Positions 24,796 through 32,975 of a stretch of DNA of 36,425 bases are shown piece by piece. This DNA is from Coriobacteriales bacterium (lineage in GTDB: Bacteria > Actinomycetota > Coriobacteriia > Coriobacteriales > Atopobiaceae). The notes under the pieces are model-generated. The model was given only the letters and a program-made list of their open reading frames with translations. It did not search any database and was not told the DNA's origin. Position numbers and translations under genes: made by a program. Within the stretch, counting starts at the first letter, position 1; every line of letters begins with the position of its first letter. Location of the stretch: contig JAQXQO010000126.1 in assembly GCA_029101205.1 (NCBI GenBank), positions 1-36,425 of the forward strand, in the 5' to 3' direction.

Positions 24796-26016
24796 TCACC
24801 TGCCAAAGTCGGGCAGGCGCCCACCCGGCAGGTCCCCCTCGCCGAAGTACGCGCTGAACCTGTGTGGCCACGGGGCCCGGACCTCCACCACCTTGCCCGT
24901 GACGGGATGAACGAACCGCAGGTAGGCGGCGTGCAGCATAAGTTCGGTACGCCCTGCGCCGTCAGGCCCAAGCGCGCCCGCACCACGCCCGGCGGCGAAG
25001 CGCTTTTCCGCGCCGGCCGTCCCTCCGTACAGAGCGTCCCCCACGATGGGGTGTCCGATGGCGCTCAGGTGCACGCGAATCTGGTGCTTGCGCCCCGTGC
25101 CCAGCTGGCATTCCACCAGGCTGAGGCCCCGTCTGCTGGCAAGCCCCCGCACCCATGTGACGGCAGGCTTGCCCGTGGGGCTCACGCGCATGCGGCGCGC
25201 GTCGTGCCGGTCGCGCCCCAGGGGCTGGACCAGCCGCTGCACCCCGTCATCCATCCTTCCGCGAACGACGGCCAGGTAACGCTTGGTCATGCCGCCGGCA
25301 CCGTGCGAGGCCACCAGGGCGTCCAGCGCGGGCTGGAACTCCTTCGTCTTCGAGAACAGCACCACGCCCGAGGTGTCCACGTCCAGCCGCTGCACCGCCT
25401 GCAGGTCGCCCGCGACGGAGCTGCCCTCCTGCAGCAGGAGTCGCCGCACCAGGTCGGTCAGCGTGACCACGCCCGTACCGTCGCCGTGCACCAGGATGCC
25501 CGCCGGCTTGTCCACCGCCAGAAGGATGGGGTCCTCGTACAGCACCCTGACATCGCCGGGCAAGAAGGGCCGTGCGGTCGTAGCCCCAGCTGAGGCCGCC
25601 GCCGATTCCCTGGGCGAAGTCGTTGCCCGCGTCGAAGGCTCGCCGTCCCGAGCGAACCGCAGCCGCACGACGGTGCCCTCCACCAGCACGTCATTGGGAC
25701 GAAGCGTCCGCCACCCGCCCTGCGCGGCGGATGTCTCTTTCGGCTTGCAACCGAGCTCACACCCGGCAGACGCCTCCCCCGCGCGCGCCTCCAGCTGTTC
25801 CGCGGCCAGCACGCGGGCCGCCTCCGCCTTCGAGCGCAGAAGCTCGCGTGCAAGCGCGACGGTGGACGTGCGGCGCCCCACGCACAGCGTGACGCCACCG
25901 TCGTCCAGGCTCGTCACTGCATATGGCAGACTCGTCTGGCGCGCGCCGACCTCCGCGCCCTTCGAAAGCGGTCCGCGACCGGCATGCGCTTCTTGGCTGC
26001 CCTTGGTGCTACACAT
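24796..26016 (-). CDS. RluA-family pseudouridine synthase
   Basis: This enzyme isomerises specific uridines of rRNA or tRNA to pseudouridine. The catalytic motif R-L-D-V-D-T-S-G has its Asp at 212; other family text is A-V-D-K-P-A-G-I-L-V-H, K-R-Y-L-A-V-V-R-G, T-G-R-K-H-Q-I-R-V-H and G-H-P-I-V-G-D-A-L-Y-G. The N-terminal ~140 residues are long for the family, with Ala/Arg-rich helices that may hold a diverged S4 domain; target uridine cannot be told. The protein is 406 residues. The ATG at 26016 has GGGGAGG upstream and lies inside the end of the LysR gene, overlapping it by 8 bp, so translation is probably coupled. Confidence 0.9.
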   Translation of the reverse strand: MCSTKGSQEAHAGRGPLSKGAEVGARQTSLPYAVTSLDDGGVTLCVGRRTSTVALARELLRSKAEAARVLAAEQLEARAGEASAGCELGCKPKETSAAQGGWRTLRPNDVLVEGTVVRLRFARDGEPSTRATTSPRESAAASAGATTARPFLPGDVRVLYEDPILLAVDKPAGILVHGDGTGVVTLTDLVRRLLLQEGSSVAGDLQAVQRLDVDTSGVVLFSKTKEFQPALDALVASHGAGGMTKRYLAVVRGRMDDGVQRLVQPLGRDRHDARRMRVSPTGKPAVTWVRGLASRRGLSLVECQLGTGRKHQIRVHLSAIGHPIVGDALYGGTAGAEKRFAAGRGAGALGPDGAGRTELMLHAAYLRFVHPVTGKVVEVRAPWPHRFSAYFGEGDLPGGRLPDFGR

Positions 26017-27004
26017 AGACGACCTCCCCGACCGGACCTTCGTCCCCGTTGCCGCTGACCTGAGCGCCCACCCAGTGGGCGTCTCCCAGCTGGTCGCGCA
26101 GCACCTGCCAAAACGCAATGATGATGGACCAGGGGTGCTGCGTCGACCTCCAGGCCACCGAGATGTCGTAGCGCGCCCGCGGCCCCAGGTGCACCACGCG
26201 CATGCCAGCGTCCTCGGGGTTCGGGAAGGTGGTGGCCACCAGCTCCGCCGGGCAGAAGCACGCGCCCACGCCGCGCAGGGCCAGCGCCACCAGCGTCTCG
26301 GTGTTCTTCGAGACGACCTTGATGTCGGGATGGATGCCCGAGCGCTCGAATGCCTCGCGCGCCACCGTGCCCGGCGTGTCCTTCTTGCCCACCAGGAGGA
26401 ACGGGACGTCGCCCATGCCGCCCAGGTCGCCGGAGCGCTCGGCGCGCTGGAGGGCGGACTCCTGGCTGTCGCCCAGCGTACGGTCCAGTAGCGTCTGCGC
26501 CGCCAGCAGCACTACCTCCTCGCGAAACAGCTTGTGCACCGTCAGCTGGGAGTTCGTGTCCTCCAGTGTGGCAACCACCATGTCCAGGCGGCCCTCGCAC
26601 AGGGTCTGCACCAGCTCCTCGTTCTCGCCCTCGTTCAGCACCACGCGGATGCCGGGATGCTGGCGCTGGAAGGCGGCGATGGAGCTGGGCATGATGATGT
26701 GGCCGCGCGTGCTGGTGACGCCTATGCGCAGAACGCCGCGCTCGTCTCCCGCGATGTCCTGGAACTCGCGCACCATGGTGCGGCGCTCGCGCTGGAAGCG
26801 GCGGGCGTAGCGCAGGAACTCCTCGCCCGCGTACGTCAGGTCCAGCGGGGTCCTGCGCACCAGCAGCTTCACGCCCAGCTCGCGCTCGGCGGCGGCGATG
26901 TTTGCCGATAGCGTCTGCTGGGTCACCGCCAGGCGCTGCGCCGCCTTCGTGAAGCTGCGCTCCTCGGCCACCGCCACGAAGTAGTCCATGGTCTGAAAGT
27001 TCAT
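26009..27004 (-). CDS. LysR family transcriptional regulator
   Basis: A 331-residue regulator with the standard N-terminal winged helix (D-Y-F-V-A-V-A-E-E-R-S-F-T-K-A-A-Q-R-L-A-V-T-Q-Q-T-L-S) and a C-terminal ligand-binding domain (V-L-R-I-G-V-T-S-T-R-G). The ATG at 27004 follows AAGGTGG. It is divergent from the NhaC-type antiporter, the usual layout for a LysR regulator and its target, with a perfect inverted repeat between them. Its 3' end overlaps the pseudouridine synthase start. The ligand is unknown. Confidence 0.92.
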   Translation of the reverse strand: MNFQTMDYFVAVAEERSFTKAAQRLAVTQQTLSANIAAAERELGVKLLVRRTPLDLTYAGEEFLRYARRFQRERRTMVREFQDIAGDERGVLRIGVTSTRGHIIMPSSIAAFQRQHPGIRVVLNEGENEELVQTLCEGRLDMVVATLEDTNSQLTVHKLFREEVVLLAAQTLLDRTLGDSQESALQRAERSGDLGGMGDVPFLLVGKKDTPGTVAREAFERSGIHPDIKVVSKNTETLVALALRGVGACFCPAELVATTFPNPEDAGMRVVHLGPRARYDISVAWRSTQHPWSIIIAFWQVLRDQLGDAHWVGAQVSGNGDEGPVGEVVYV

Positions 27005-27123
27005 TCGTCATGCCACCTTGATGCCCGCCCCGCAGCGCCGGCGGCTGCGGCTCCACAGGGCCTGCAGATACATAAAACCTTGCAGATGCGCCTTACCACA
27101 GAGAAATCCCTATCTAGGTGCAC

Positions 27124-27159
27124 CCACAATATTTGTTTGTGGACACATCCGAATATAAC
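27124..27159 (+). promoter_or_regulatory. LysR-type operator and -10 box of the antiporter gene
   Basis: Perfect arms CCACAA (27124-27129) and TTGTGG (27137-27142) with a 7-nt AT-rich spacer lie just upstream of TATAAC (27154-27159), where a -35 would be. This is the expected place for a LysR activation site between the two divergent genes. Confidence 0.55.
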
Positions 27160-27246
27160 AGTTGGACTTTGCTGTTGCACCCTCATATCGTAACGGTTCG
27201 GAAATCAGAGGGCCTGTAAGGCCGACGCTTCGGAAGGAAACCGTTC

Positions 27247-28590
27247 ATGGAGTTCGCGGTACTGCTGGGATTCGTGGCACTTCTGGCACTGGGAATGGTT
27301 GCGTCCATTCCCCTGCCCGTGACGCTGACCGCAGGCTTCGCGATGTTCTTCCTGTACGGCATCGCACGTGGGAAGCGCGCGAAGGACCTGCTGCGCCTGA
27401 GCATGGAGGGCGTGCGCAAGGTGGGCGGCATCCTGGTGCTCTTTGTCATCGTGGGCGCCATCACCGCCACCTGGCGCGCGGCCGGCACCATCCCCATGAT
27501 CGTGACGTTGGCAACCCACGTGGTGGGGCCGTCCACCATCGTGCTGGCCAGCTTCCTTCTGTGCTGCCTCATGAGCATGCTCATGGGCACGGCGTTCGGC
27601 ACCGCCGCCACGATGGGCGTCATCTGCATGACCATCGGCAACGCCCTGGGCGCCAACCCCGCGCTCCTGGGTGGGGCCATCCTGGCCGGCGCGTACTTCG
27701 GCGACCGCTGCTCCCCCGTCAGCTCGAGCGCCGCCCTGGTGGCCACGCTGACGAGGACCAGCCTGTTCGACAACGTGTCGCGCATGCTGCGCACCGCGTC
27801 TGTGCCCTTCGCCCTTGCCTGCGCGGCATACCTGGTGGCGGGCCTCCTGGGTGCCAACGGCGGCAACATGCCCGACGTGCAGGCGCTGTTCTCCCAGACG
27901 TTCCAGCTGAGTCCCTGGTGCGTGCTGCCCGCCCTCGTTGTGGTGGCGCTGTCGCTGGCACGCGTGAACGTGAAGGTCACCATGCTGGCCAGCCTGGCCT
28001 GCGCCATTGCGGTGTGCGTGGGCGTGCAGGGCATCGACCCCGCCAGCCTGCCCGCGCTCGTGGTGTTTGGCTATGCCAGCCACAACGCGGCCATCGCGCA
28101 CATGGTGGACGGCGGTGGCATCCTCTCGATGGCCAACGTGGTGCTGGTCATCTGCATCTCGTCCACCTACTCCGGCCTGTTCGAGGGGACTGGCCTTCTG
28201 GATGGTCTCCGCAGCCAGGTGCTGCGCATGGGCCGCGCCAGCACCCCCTTCACCAGCGTCCTGGCCACCAGCCTGGCCGCCAGCTGCGTGTCGTGCAACC
28301 AGACCCTGGCCATCATGCTGACCGACCAGCTGTGTGACGGCATCGAGCAGCCCAACGGCGAGCTGGCCATCGAGCTGGAGAACAGCGTCGTGACCTGCGC
28401 CGCGCTGATGCCCTGGTCCATCGCCGCCACCGCCACGCTGTCGTTCGTGGGCGCCCCGTCCATCAGCATCCTGGCCGCATGCTTTCTGTACCTGCTGCCC
28501 CTGTGGACGCTGGCGCTGTCCGTGGTTGAGCACGTGCGTCCCGGCGTCGTTCGCACCCGCTCCGCCCGCGCGCTCGGGCTGGCCGCGTAA
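27247..28590 (+). CDS. NhaC-family Na+/H+ antiporter-like transporter
   Basis: A 447-residue protein with about 11 helices. Family-like segments are M-S-M-L-M-G-T-A-F-G-T-A-A-T-M-G, G-A-Y-F-G-D-R-C-S-P-V-S-S-S-A and A-A-S-C-V-S-C-N-Q-T-L-A-I-M-L-T, matching the NhaC/ion-transporter superfamily. These exchange Na+ for H+ or amino/organic acids; the exact substrate is uncertain. ATG 27247 has GGAAGGAAA upstream. It is shorter than some NhaC proteins but appears complete. The divergent LysR gene probably controls it. Confidence 0.88.
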   Translation: MEFAVLLGFVALLALGMVASIPLPVTLTAGFAMFFLYGIARGKRAKDLLRLSMEGVRKVGGILVLFVIVGAITATWRAAGTIPMIVTLATHVVGPSTIVLASFLLCCLMSMLMGTAFGTAATMGVICMTIGNALGANPALLGGAILAGAYFGDRCSPVSSSAALVATLTRTSLFDNVSRMLRTASVPFALACAAYLVAGLLGANGGNMPDVQALFSQTFQLSPWCVLPALVVVALSLARVNVKVTMLASLACAIAVCVGVQGIDPASLPALVVFGYASHNAAIAHMVDGGGILSMANVVLVICISSTYSGLFEGTGLLDGLRSQVLRMGRASTPFTSVLATSLAASCVSCNQTLAIMLTDQLCDGIEQPNGELAIELENSVVTCAALMPWSIAATATLSFVGAPSISILAACFLYLLPLWTLALSVVEHVRPGVVRTRSARALGLAA

Positions 28591-28606
28591 GGGCCCACGC
28601 CACCAT

Positions 28607-28709
28607 CGACGAAGGCACGGTCCCCGTCGACGAAGGCACGGCTCCCGTCGACGAAGGCACCATTTCGTACGTTAATACGCGCGCTAACGTACCGGATGGT
28701 GCCTTCGTC
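28607..28709. repeat. Three 21-bp repeats ending in a ~60-bp palindrome
   Basis: CGACGAAGGCAC starts at 28607, 28628 and 28649, exactly 21 bp apart. The third copy opens a palindrome: arms GACGAAGGCACCAT (28650-28663) and ATGGTGCCTTCGTC (28696-28709), with inner GTACGTTA/TAACGTAC (28667-28674, 28685-28692) and a GCGCGC loop. The stem is ~25 bp with one mismatch and two G-U pairs. No T run follows, so it is not a plain terminator; its position 60 bp after the antiporter stop still allows an end-protecting or terminating role. Confidence 0.85.
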
Positions 28710-28757
28710 AGCCCTGGTTTGTCATGGCTGCCAGATGATGCTCTTCTTGACTTAGCT

Positions 28758-28949
28758 CTAGTAGGTGCCGACGACGTAGTCGTGAAGCTTGTTGCCGTCG
28801 TAGTCGACGGAGCACACGGACACCCCCATATACCCACCGTTGCTCGCTTCGCACTCGACCAGTGAGCTTTCTTTGGCAGACAATCCACTGCATGGACATC
28901 TGGTTCCCGCTAATCTCGACAAGACGCAGAGGGAGTGCGGTACACTCAC
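28758..28949 (-). pseudogene. Doubtful small frame or gene remnant
   Basis: The last ~33 codons (E-C-E-A-S-N-G-G-Y-M-G-V-S-V-C-S-V-D-Y-D-G to D-Y-V-V-G-T-Y) read like real protein, but the first part is unconvincing and no ribosome site is evident. It may be the tail of a decayed gene. I do not recognise a family. Confidence 0.25.
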
Positions 28950-29113
28950 ACAGACTGAAGCGCGGTTGCTCGTCCAAGGCTAGGGTTGCTCATCCGTGGC
29001 CGGAAGCGAGGCGCGATACTCTAGGCCTAGTCGAGGCTGCATTGCAACCACAGACAACACAGACACGGGCGCACTCGGGATCGTATATATATGTAGTCGT
29101 GGCGTCCGCCAGT

Positions 29114-29151
29114 TTCGGAGGCTCAAGCGCAGTTCGGAGGCTCAAGCGCAG
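29114..29151 (+). repeat. Perfect 19-bp tandem duplication before the DUF3784-like gene
   Basis: TTCGGAGGCTCAAGCGCAG occurs twice in direct contact (29114-29132, 29133-29151), 32 nt upstream of the next ATG and probably in its leader. It is a recent duplication or a paired binding site. Confidence 0.85.
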
Positions 29152-29182
29152 CCGCCCAATCGCCGGGGCAAGGAGATATCAC

Positions 29183-29515
29183 ATGAGCAGCGAGATGACA
29201 GGATTCGTAACTTGCCTGCTAGTGGGAGCGCTCATTGCGGGAATGGCAGTCTGGCAGATTCGCACCGGGAGCGTTCGGCTGCTGCATAGATACCACTACA
29301 TGCACGTCGACGTCTCCGACCAACCCACGCTGGCCGCCGAAAGCGGCAGGTGGCTTGCCGCCAGCGGCGTCATCGTGATGCTGCTGGGAGCAGCGCTCCT
29401 GCTGCCGCAGCCGCTTGCGAACATTGTCGGATTTGCGCTGGTAGTCGCGCTGTTGGCCTGCATCTGGATGGCCTGCCGCACCATCGTGAAGTTCAACGGG
29501 TCGCTCTTTAGCTAA
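29183..29515 (+). CDS. DUF3784-like small membrane protein
   Basis: A 110-residue protein with three hydrophobic helices: G-F-V-T-C-L-L-V-G-A-L-I-A-G-M (residues 6-20), A-S-G-V-I-V-M-L-L-G-A-A-L-L-L (about 61-75) and I-V-G-F-A-L-V-V-A-L-L-A-C-I-W (about 83-98). Between the first two sits R-L-L-H-R-Y-H-Y-M-H-V, which resembles the conserved cytoplasmic motif of DUF3784 proteins; function unknown. The ATG at 29183 has AAGGAG at 8 nt. A TipAS-domain remnant follows 3 nt after the stop, so both may come from one former cluster. Confidence 0.75.
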   Translation: MSSEMTGFVTCLLVGALIAGMAVWQIRTGSVRLLHRYHYMHVDVSDQPTLAAESGRWLAASGVIVMLLGAALLLPQPLANIVGFALVVALLACIWMACRTIVKFNGSLFS

Positions 29516-29518
29516 GAA

Positions 29519-29749
29519 GTGCACTTCGGTGCCTCTGGGACTGGGCATGCCGAGCACGCCGCGCACGCCCATGCGGCTTGGCTGCAGCTGTTCTGGCCTA
29601 AGGGCATGTACTCGCACGAAGCACATGCGTCGCTGGCGCAGATGTACCTGGCAGACGACCGGTTCCGCCAGCACTACGTGGCTTGGGCACCCGGCGTGAC
29701 GCAGTTCCTGGTCCGCGCGATCCAGACGTATGCCAACCGCCTACAGTGA
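29519..29749 (+). pseudogene. Remnant of a MerR/TipA-type regulator (C-terminal TipAS half)
   Basis: The 76-codon frame (GTG at 29519, no ribosome site) contains W-L-Q-L-F-W-P, S-H-E-A-H-A-S-L-A-Q-M-Y-L-A-D-D-R-F-R-Q-H-Y and A-P-G-V-T-Q-F-L-V-R-A-I-Q-T-Y-A, which match the second half of the TipAS ligand-binding domain of TipA/MerR regulators. The DNA-binding N-terminus and the first half of TipAS are missing, so it is most likely a broken gene. A free-standing short binding protein is a weaker alternative. Assignment is from memory of the family. Confidence 0.6.
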
Positions 29750-29751
29750 AA

Positions 29752-29800
29752 GGCACAGTTCGGTACGATTTTCTTGCCTGAAAACGTCCCGAACTGTGCC
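29752..29800 (-). terminator. Terminator of hisS / long palindrome
   Basis: Arms GGCACAGTTCGG and CCGAACTGTGCC pair perfectly, with further inner pairing around a TTGCCT loop (about 20 bp in all). On the minus strand it is followed by TTTCAC, 50 bp after the hisS stop. Its ends (AAGGCAC, TTCG-TACG) resemble the palindrome at 28650-28709. Confidence 0.7.
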
Positions 29801-29849
29801 CTTGGGTGCCTGAAAGTCCGCGAAAAGGCGCGAAGATCTGTAAGAAGCG

Positions 29850-31160
29850 CTACAGGCGCTCGCGGACGCGCTCGACCAGCTGGTCCATGGGGACCTGAGC
29901 CTGCTCGTGCGTGTTCATGTCGCGCAGGGTGGCGGCGTTGGCCGCGACCTCGTCGGGGCCCAGCACCACGCACAGGCGCGCGTTGTGCTTGTCGGCCTGC
30001 TTGAACTGGCTCTTCAGCGAGCGGCCCTGGTAGTCGGCCTCGGTGCGGATGCCGGCCTGGCGCAGCAGCAGCGTAGTGCGGAACGCCGCGTCGCGCTCGT
30101 CGGCCGAGGTGGAGGCCACGTACACGCAGCCGGGCTCCTCCCCCTCCATGCTGACGCCCACGGCCTGCAGCGCCAGGGCAATGCGCTCGAAGCCCACGGC
30201 AAAGCCGATGCCGGGCGTGGGCTTGCCGCCCTCCAGCTCGACCAGACCGTCGTAGCGGCCGCCGCCACCGATGGCGCCGACGCCCGCCTGCGGCACGTCG
30301 ACCTCGAACACGGTGCGGGTGTAGTAGTCCAGGCCGCGCACCAGCGTGGGGTCCTCCTCGTAGGAGATGCCAGCCTCGTCCAGGTACTTCTTGACCTGGG
30401 CGTAGTGGACGGCGCAATCGTCGCACAGGTTGTCGGTCACCAGCGGGGCGCCCTTCATGACCTCGCGGCAGTGCTCGTTCTTGCAGTCGAAGCTGCGCAG
30501 CGGGTTGATCTCGGCGCGCTCCAGGCAGTCCTCGCACATCTGGTCCTTGTGGTCATAGATGTACTGGCGAACGCTCTCGCGATACGCCGGACGGCACTTG
30601 GCGTCGCCCATGGAGTTGATGCACAGGTGCAGCTGCTCGGGCTTGAAGCCCAGGCGCTTGTAGAACTCCATCAGCATGATGATGCACTCGGCGTCCATGG
30701 CGGGGTCGGGGGCGCCCAGGCACTCCACGCCCACCTGGTGGAACTGGCGCAGGCGGCCCTTCTGGGGACGCTCGCCACGGAACATGGCCTCGGCGTACCA
30801 CAGTTTCTTTGGCGCACCACCCTGCGGCACGAAGTTGTGCTCCACGGCCGCGCGCACGACGCCGGCGGTTCCCTCGGGGCGCATGGCCAGACGCTGCTTC
30901 GTCTTCAGGCCGCTCTCGGAACCCGCCTCCAGCAGGCGCTCCATCAGCGCGCCAGAGAACACGCGGAACATCTCCTTGCGCACCACGTCGGTGGACTCGC
31001 CGATGCCGTGGACGAAGGTGCCCACCTGCTCGATGGCGGGCGTCTCTATCATGTTGAAGCCGTACGACTCAAACAGGTCGCGCGCCACGTCCTGCATATG
31101 CTGCCACGCGCGCATGTAGCCGTCGTACAGATCCTCGGTTCCCTGAACCCTTTGTGCCAC
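29850..31160 (-). CDS. hisS: Histidyl-tRNA synthetase
   Basis: Class II synthetase for tRNA-His, 436 residues. Motif 2 reads F-R-G-E-R-P-Q-K-G-R-L-R-Q-F-H-Q; the HisA signature R-G-L-D-Y-Y-T-R-T-V-F-E lies near 272-283 and G-G-G-G-R-Y-D-G-L near 295; the C-terminal anticodon domain is complete. The insertion domain carries Cys pairs (C-E-D-C, F-D-C-K-N-E-H-C, C-D-D-C) that could bind zinc. The start is GTG 31160 after AAGGAG. A TATACT -10 box lies about 100 bp upstream. Confidence 0.97.
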   Translation of the reverse strand: MAQRVQGTEDLYDGYMRAWQHMQDVARDLFESYGFNMIETPAIEQVGTFVHGIGESTDVVRKEMFRVFSGALMERLLEAGSESGLKTKQRLAMRPEGTAGVVRAAVEHNFVPQGGAPKKLWYAEAMFRGERPQKGRLRQFHQVGVECLGAPDPAMDAECIIMLMEFYKRLGFKPEQLHLCINSMGDAKCRPAYRESVRQYIYDHKDQMCEDCLERAEINPLRSFDCKNEHCREVMKGAPLVTDNLCDDCAVHYAQVKKYLDEAGISYEEDPTLVRGLDYYTRTVFEVDVPQAGVGAIGGGGRYDGLVELEGGKPTPGIGFAVGFERIALALQAVGVSMEGEEPGCVYVASTSADERDAAFRTTLLLRQAGIRTEADYQGRSLKSQFKQADKHNARLCVVLGPDEVAANAATLRDMNTHEQAQVPMDQLVERVRERL

Positions 31161-31266
31161 TGCAAATCTCCTTCGATTGGCCGACGGGGGTCACCCGCGC
31201 GGCATCCCAACCGCGGCCACGAGCGCACCGGCCAGCCGGCACGCCTTCCACGGTGTTCGGTGCAGC

Positions 31267-31272
31267 AGTATA
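31267..31272 (-). promoter_or_regulatory. -10 box TATACT of hisS
   Basis: TATACT on the minus strand predicts a start near 31260 and a ~100-nt leader, too short for a typical T-box. No clear -35 at standard spacing. Confidence 0.4.
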
Positions 31273-31421
31273 CCGCGTGACGTACAAGGGGCGGAGGGTC
31301 GTTCGCCCGTGCAATGGCGTACCCCCGGCGCCGAGCATGTCAAGAAGAACGTGCTTGTCCCGGCGCAAACGCACCACGCGGCACGTCCCGCGCCAATGCG
31401 CCCTTCTGTTCCATCGCGCCC

Positions 31422-32291
31422 TTATCGCTCGGTTCCGTCGACCAGGCCGGGCTTCCTGGTGTAGGGCAGCGAATCGCGCAGGAAGCGCATGCTGCTGTCC
31501 CACGTGCGCGAGAACACACAGCCGAACAGCGCGTCCAGCACGTACTGCACAGCCAGGTGAGAGGCGAACTGCGTGATGCGGTTCTGGTACCTCTCGGCAT
31601 CGCTGATGCACAGGTAGACGTCCAGACCGGGATTGCGGCGCATGGCAGCCGGCGTGCCCACCAGTATCATGGGCACCGAGCGCTCGGCCAATATGGGCAT
31701 GATGCGACCGTGGACCTCCGACACGCCGGAGTACGAGACGAACAACCCCACGTGCGAGTCGTCCGAGGCCAGCGCCGTGCGCGTCTGTCGCTCCATGCTC
31801 TCGAAGCACGTTGCGCAGCGGCCCGCCGACAGCATGCGGTCCACGAACATCTGGGCAGGGTACAGGTTGTGCGACTGCGTGTACACGTCTACCTGCGACG
31901 CATTGACCAACAGGTTGGCGGCGTGGTCCAGCGCGTCCATGTCCAGAAGCTCCAGCGTCTGCGAGAGGGTGGCCTCATACAGCGAGTCCAGACTGGACGC
32001 CACGCGTGACGCGTCCCACCCGGCGCCGAAGGGCATGTTTATGTCCACGTCGCCATGCAGCCGGCGGTGCTCCGACGCCTTGGCCAGCTGCACCTTGAGA
32101 TCCTTGAAGCCCTCCAGGCCCAGCTTGCGGCACAACCGGTGCACCGTGGCCACCGAGCACGACGCGGCGCTGGCCAGCTCCTTTATGCCGCACGACTGCA
32201 GGCGGTCCCCCATCATCAGGATGGTGTTCGCCAGCTGCCGCTCGGCGGGGGTCAGGTCCTTCGCCTCGCGTATGCGCCCCTGGACGTCCAT
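31422..32291 (-). CDS. RpiR/MurR-family regulator with SIS domain
   Basis: A 289-residue sugar-phosphate-sensing repressor. Residues 1-77 are the RpiR helix-turn-helix (L-T-P-A-E-R-Q-L-A-N-T-I-L, then S-C-S-V-A-T-V-H-R-L-C-R-K-L-G-L-E-G-F-K-D-L-K); residues ~115-245 form an SIS sugar-isomerase fold (V-G-L-F-V-S-Y-S-G-V-S-E-V, V-P-M-I-L-V-G-T). ATG 32291 follows GGAGG; a longer frame to 32390 is ignored. No sugar-use operon is adjacent, so its target is elsewhere or lost. Confidence 0.92.
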   Translation of the reverse strand: MDVQGRIREAKDLTPAERQLANTILMMGDRLQSCGIKELASAASCSVATVHRLCRKLGLEGFKDLKVQLAKASEHRRLHGDVDINMPFGAGWDASRVASSLDSLYEATLSQTLELLDMDALDHAANLLVNASQVDVYTQSHNLYPAQMFVDRMLSAGRCATCFESMERQTRTALASDDSHVGLFVSYSGVSEVHGRIMPILAERSVPMILVGTPAAMRRNPGLDVYLCISDAERYQNRITQFASHLAVQYVLDALFGCVFSRTWDSSMRFLRDSLPYTRKPGLVDGTER

Positions 32292-32504
32292 GGTCCCGCC
32301 TCCTCCTGCAACCAACAAGCGGCTCCACGATAGCAGAGCCACAGGCCAAGAAGAGCATCCGTTCTGGCGGCGGGGCGCGAACGGGGACACGCATTATGGT
32401 GCTCATTTGGACGCGAAGCTCCTCGCGGCGCACTCGTGGCAGACACGCGATGCACCGCGGCGCCCTCCCGGCGCCCCCGCGGCGCACCTCGCGCCTGCAT
32501 CGAG

Positions 32505-32795
32505 CGCCTGGCGCGCTACAAGCGCCTGATTGGCCCCATGGAGTTTCTCGTGGACGAGAAGGACGGCACCCTCTCCGTGGAGATGACCTGCGGGCACGCG
32601 GACCTCGCGATGCCTAGCTTCCTCGTGCAGGTGGAGTTCGCCTTCCTCGTGAACCTCATCCGCACGGCCACGCGCGAGCTGCTGGCCAAGCACTACCTAA
32701 AGACCACGGCCATGGGCACGGACCAGATAGCCCACCTGCTGGGATACCTGGAACTCAACAGCTTCCTGCGTGCGTTCACTCGTGGTGCGGCATGA
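32505..32795 (+). pseudogene. AraC-family regulator remnant with internal deletion
   Basis: The segment L-I-G-P-M-E-F-L-V to E-F-A-F-L-V-N-L-I-R-T-A-T resembles part of the N-terminal ligand domain of a class of AraC regulators. Directly after it comes the second helix-turn-helix of the family (L-A-K-H-Y-L-K-T-T, D-Q-I-A-H-L-L-G-Y-L-E-L-N-S-F-L-R-A-F-T-R), then an early stop. The first HTH and about 100 residues between are missing, as is the true start. It is a decayed gene; codon use still resembles the host. Confidence 0.65.
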
Positions 32796-32975
32796 GCCCC
32801 AGCGAGCGGCACCGTCGCAACACGTAGGGCTAACAACGCTAAGTCATAGCATAGCGCACGGGAAAACGAGCAGTTGGGCCCTTCTTGCCAGATGAACCCT
32901 TCTCCGTCCCCTGTTCACGCCCGCGTCCAAGGCTAAACTCTATGCGGCAAAAGAGACAACATGTCAGGAGGACGC

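Larger units (their letters stand above)
28591..29182. other. Repeat-rich accessory gap (592 bp)
   Basis: Contains 21-bp repeats and a large palindrome (28607-28709), a doubtful small minus frame (28758-28949), a TATATATA tract near 29090 that could be a promoter, and a 19-bp tandem duplication (29114-29151) just before the DUF3784-like gene. Confidence 0.6.

Noticed and set aside
31337-31342. Perfect TTGACA on the minus strand upstream of hisS as a -35
   Set aside because: No acceptable -10 lies 16-18 nt downstream; the TATACT box is far beyond that spacing.
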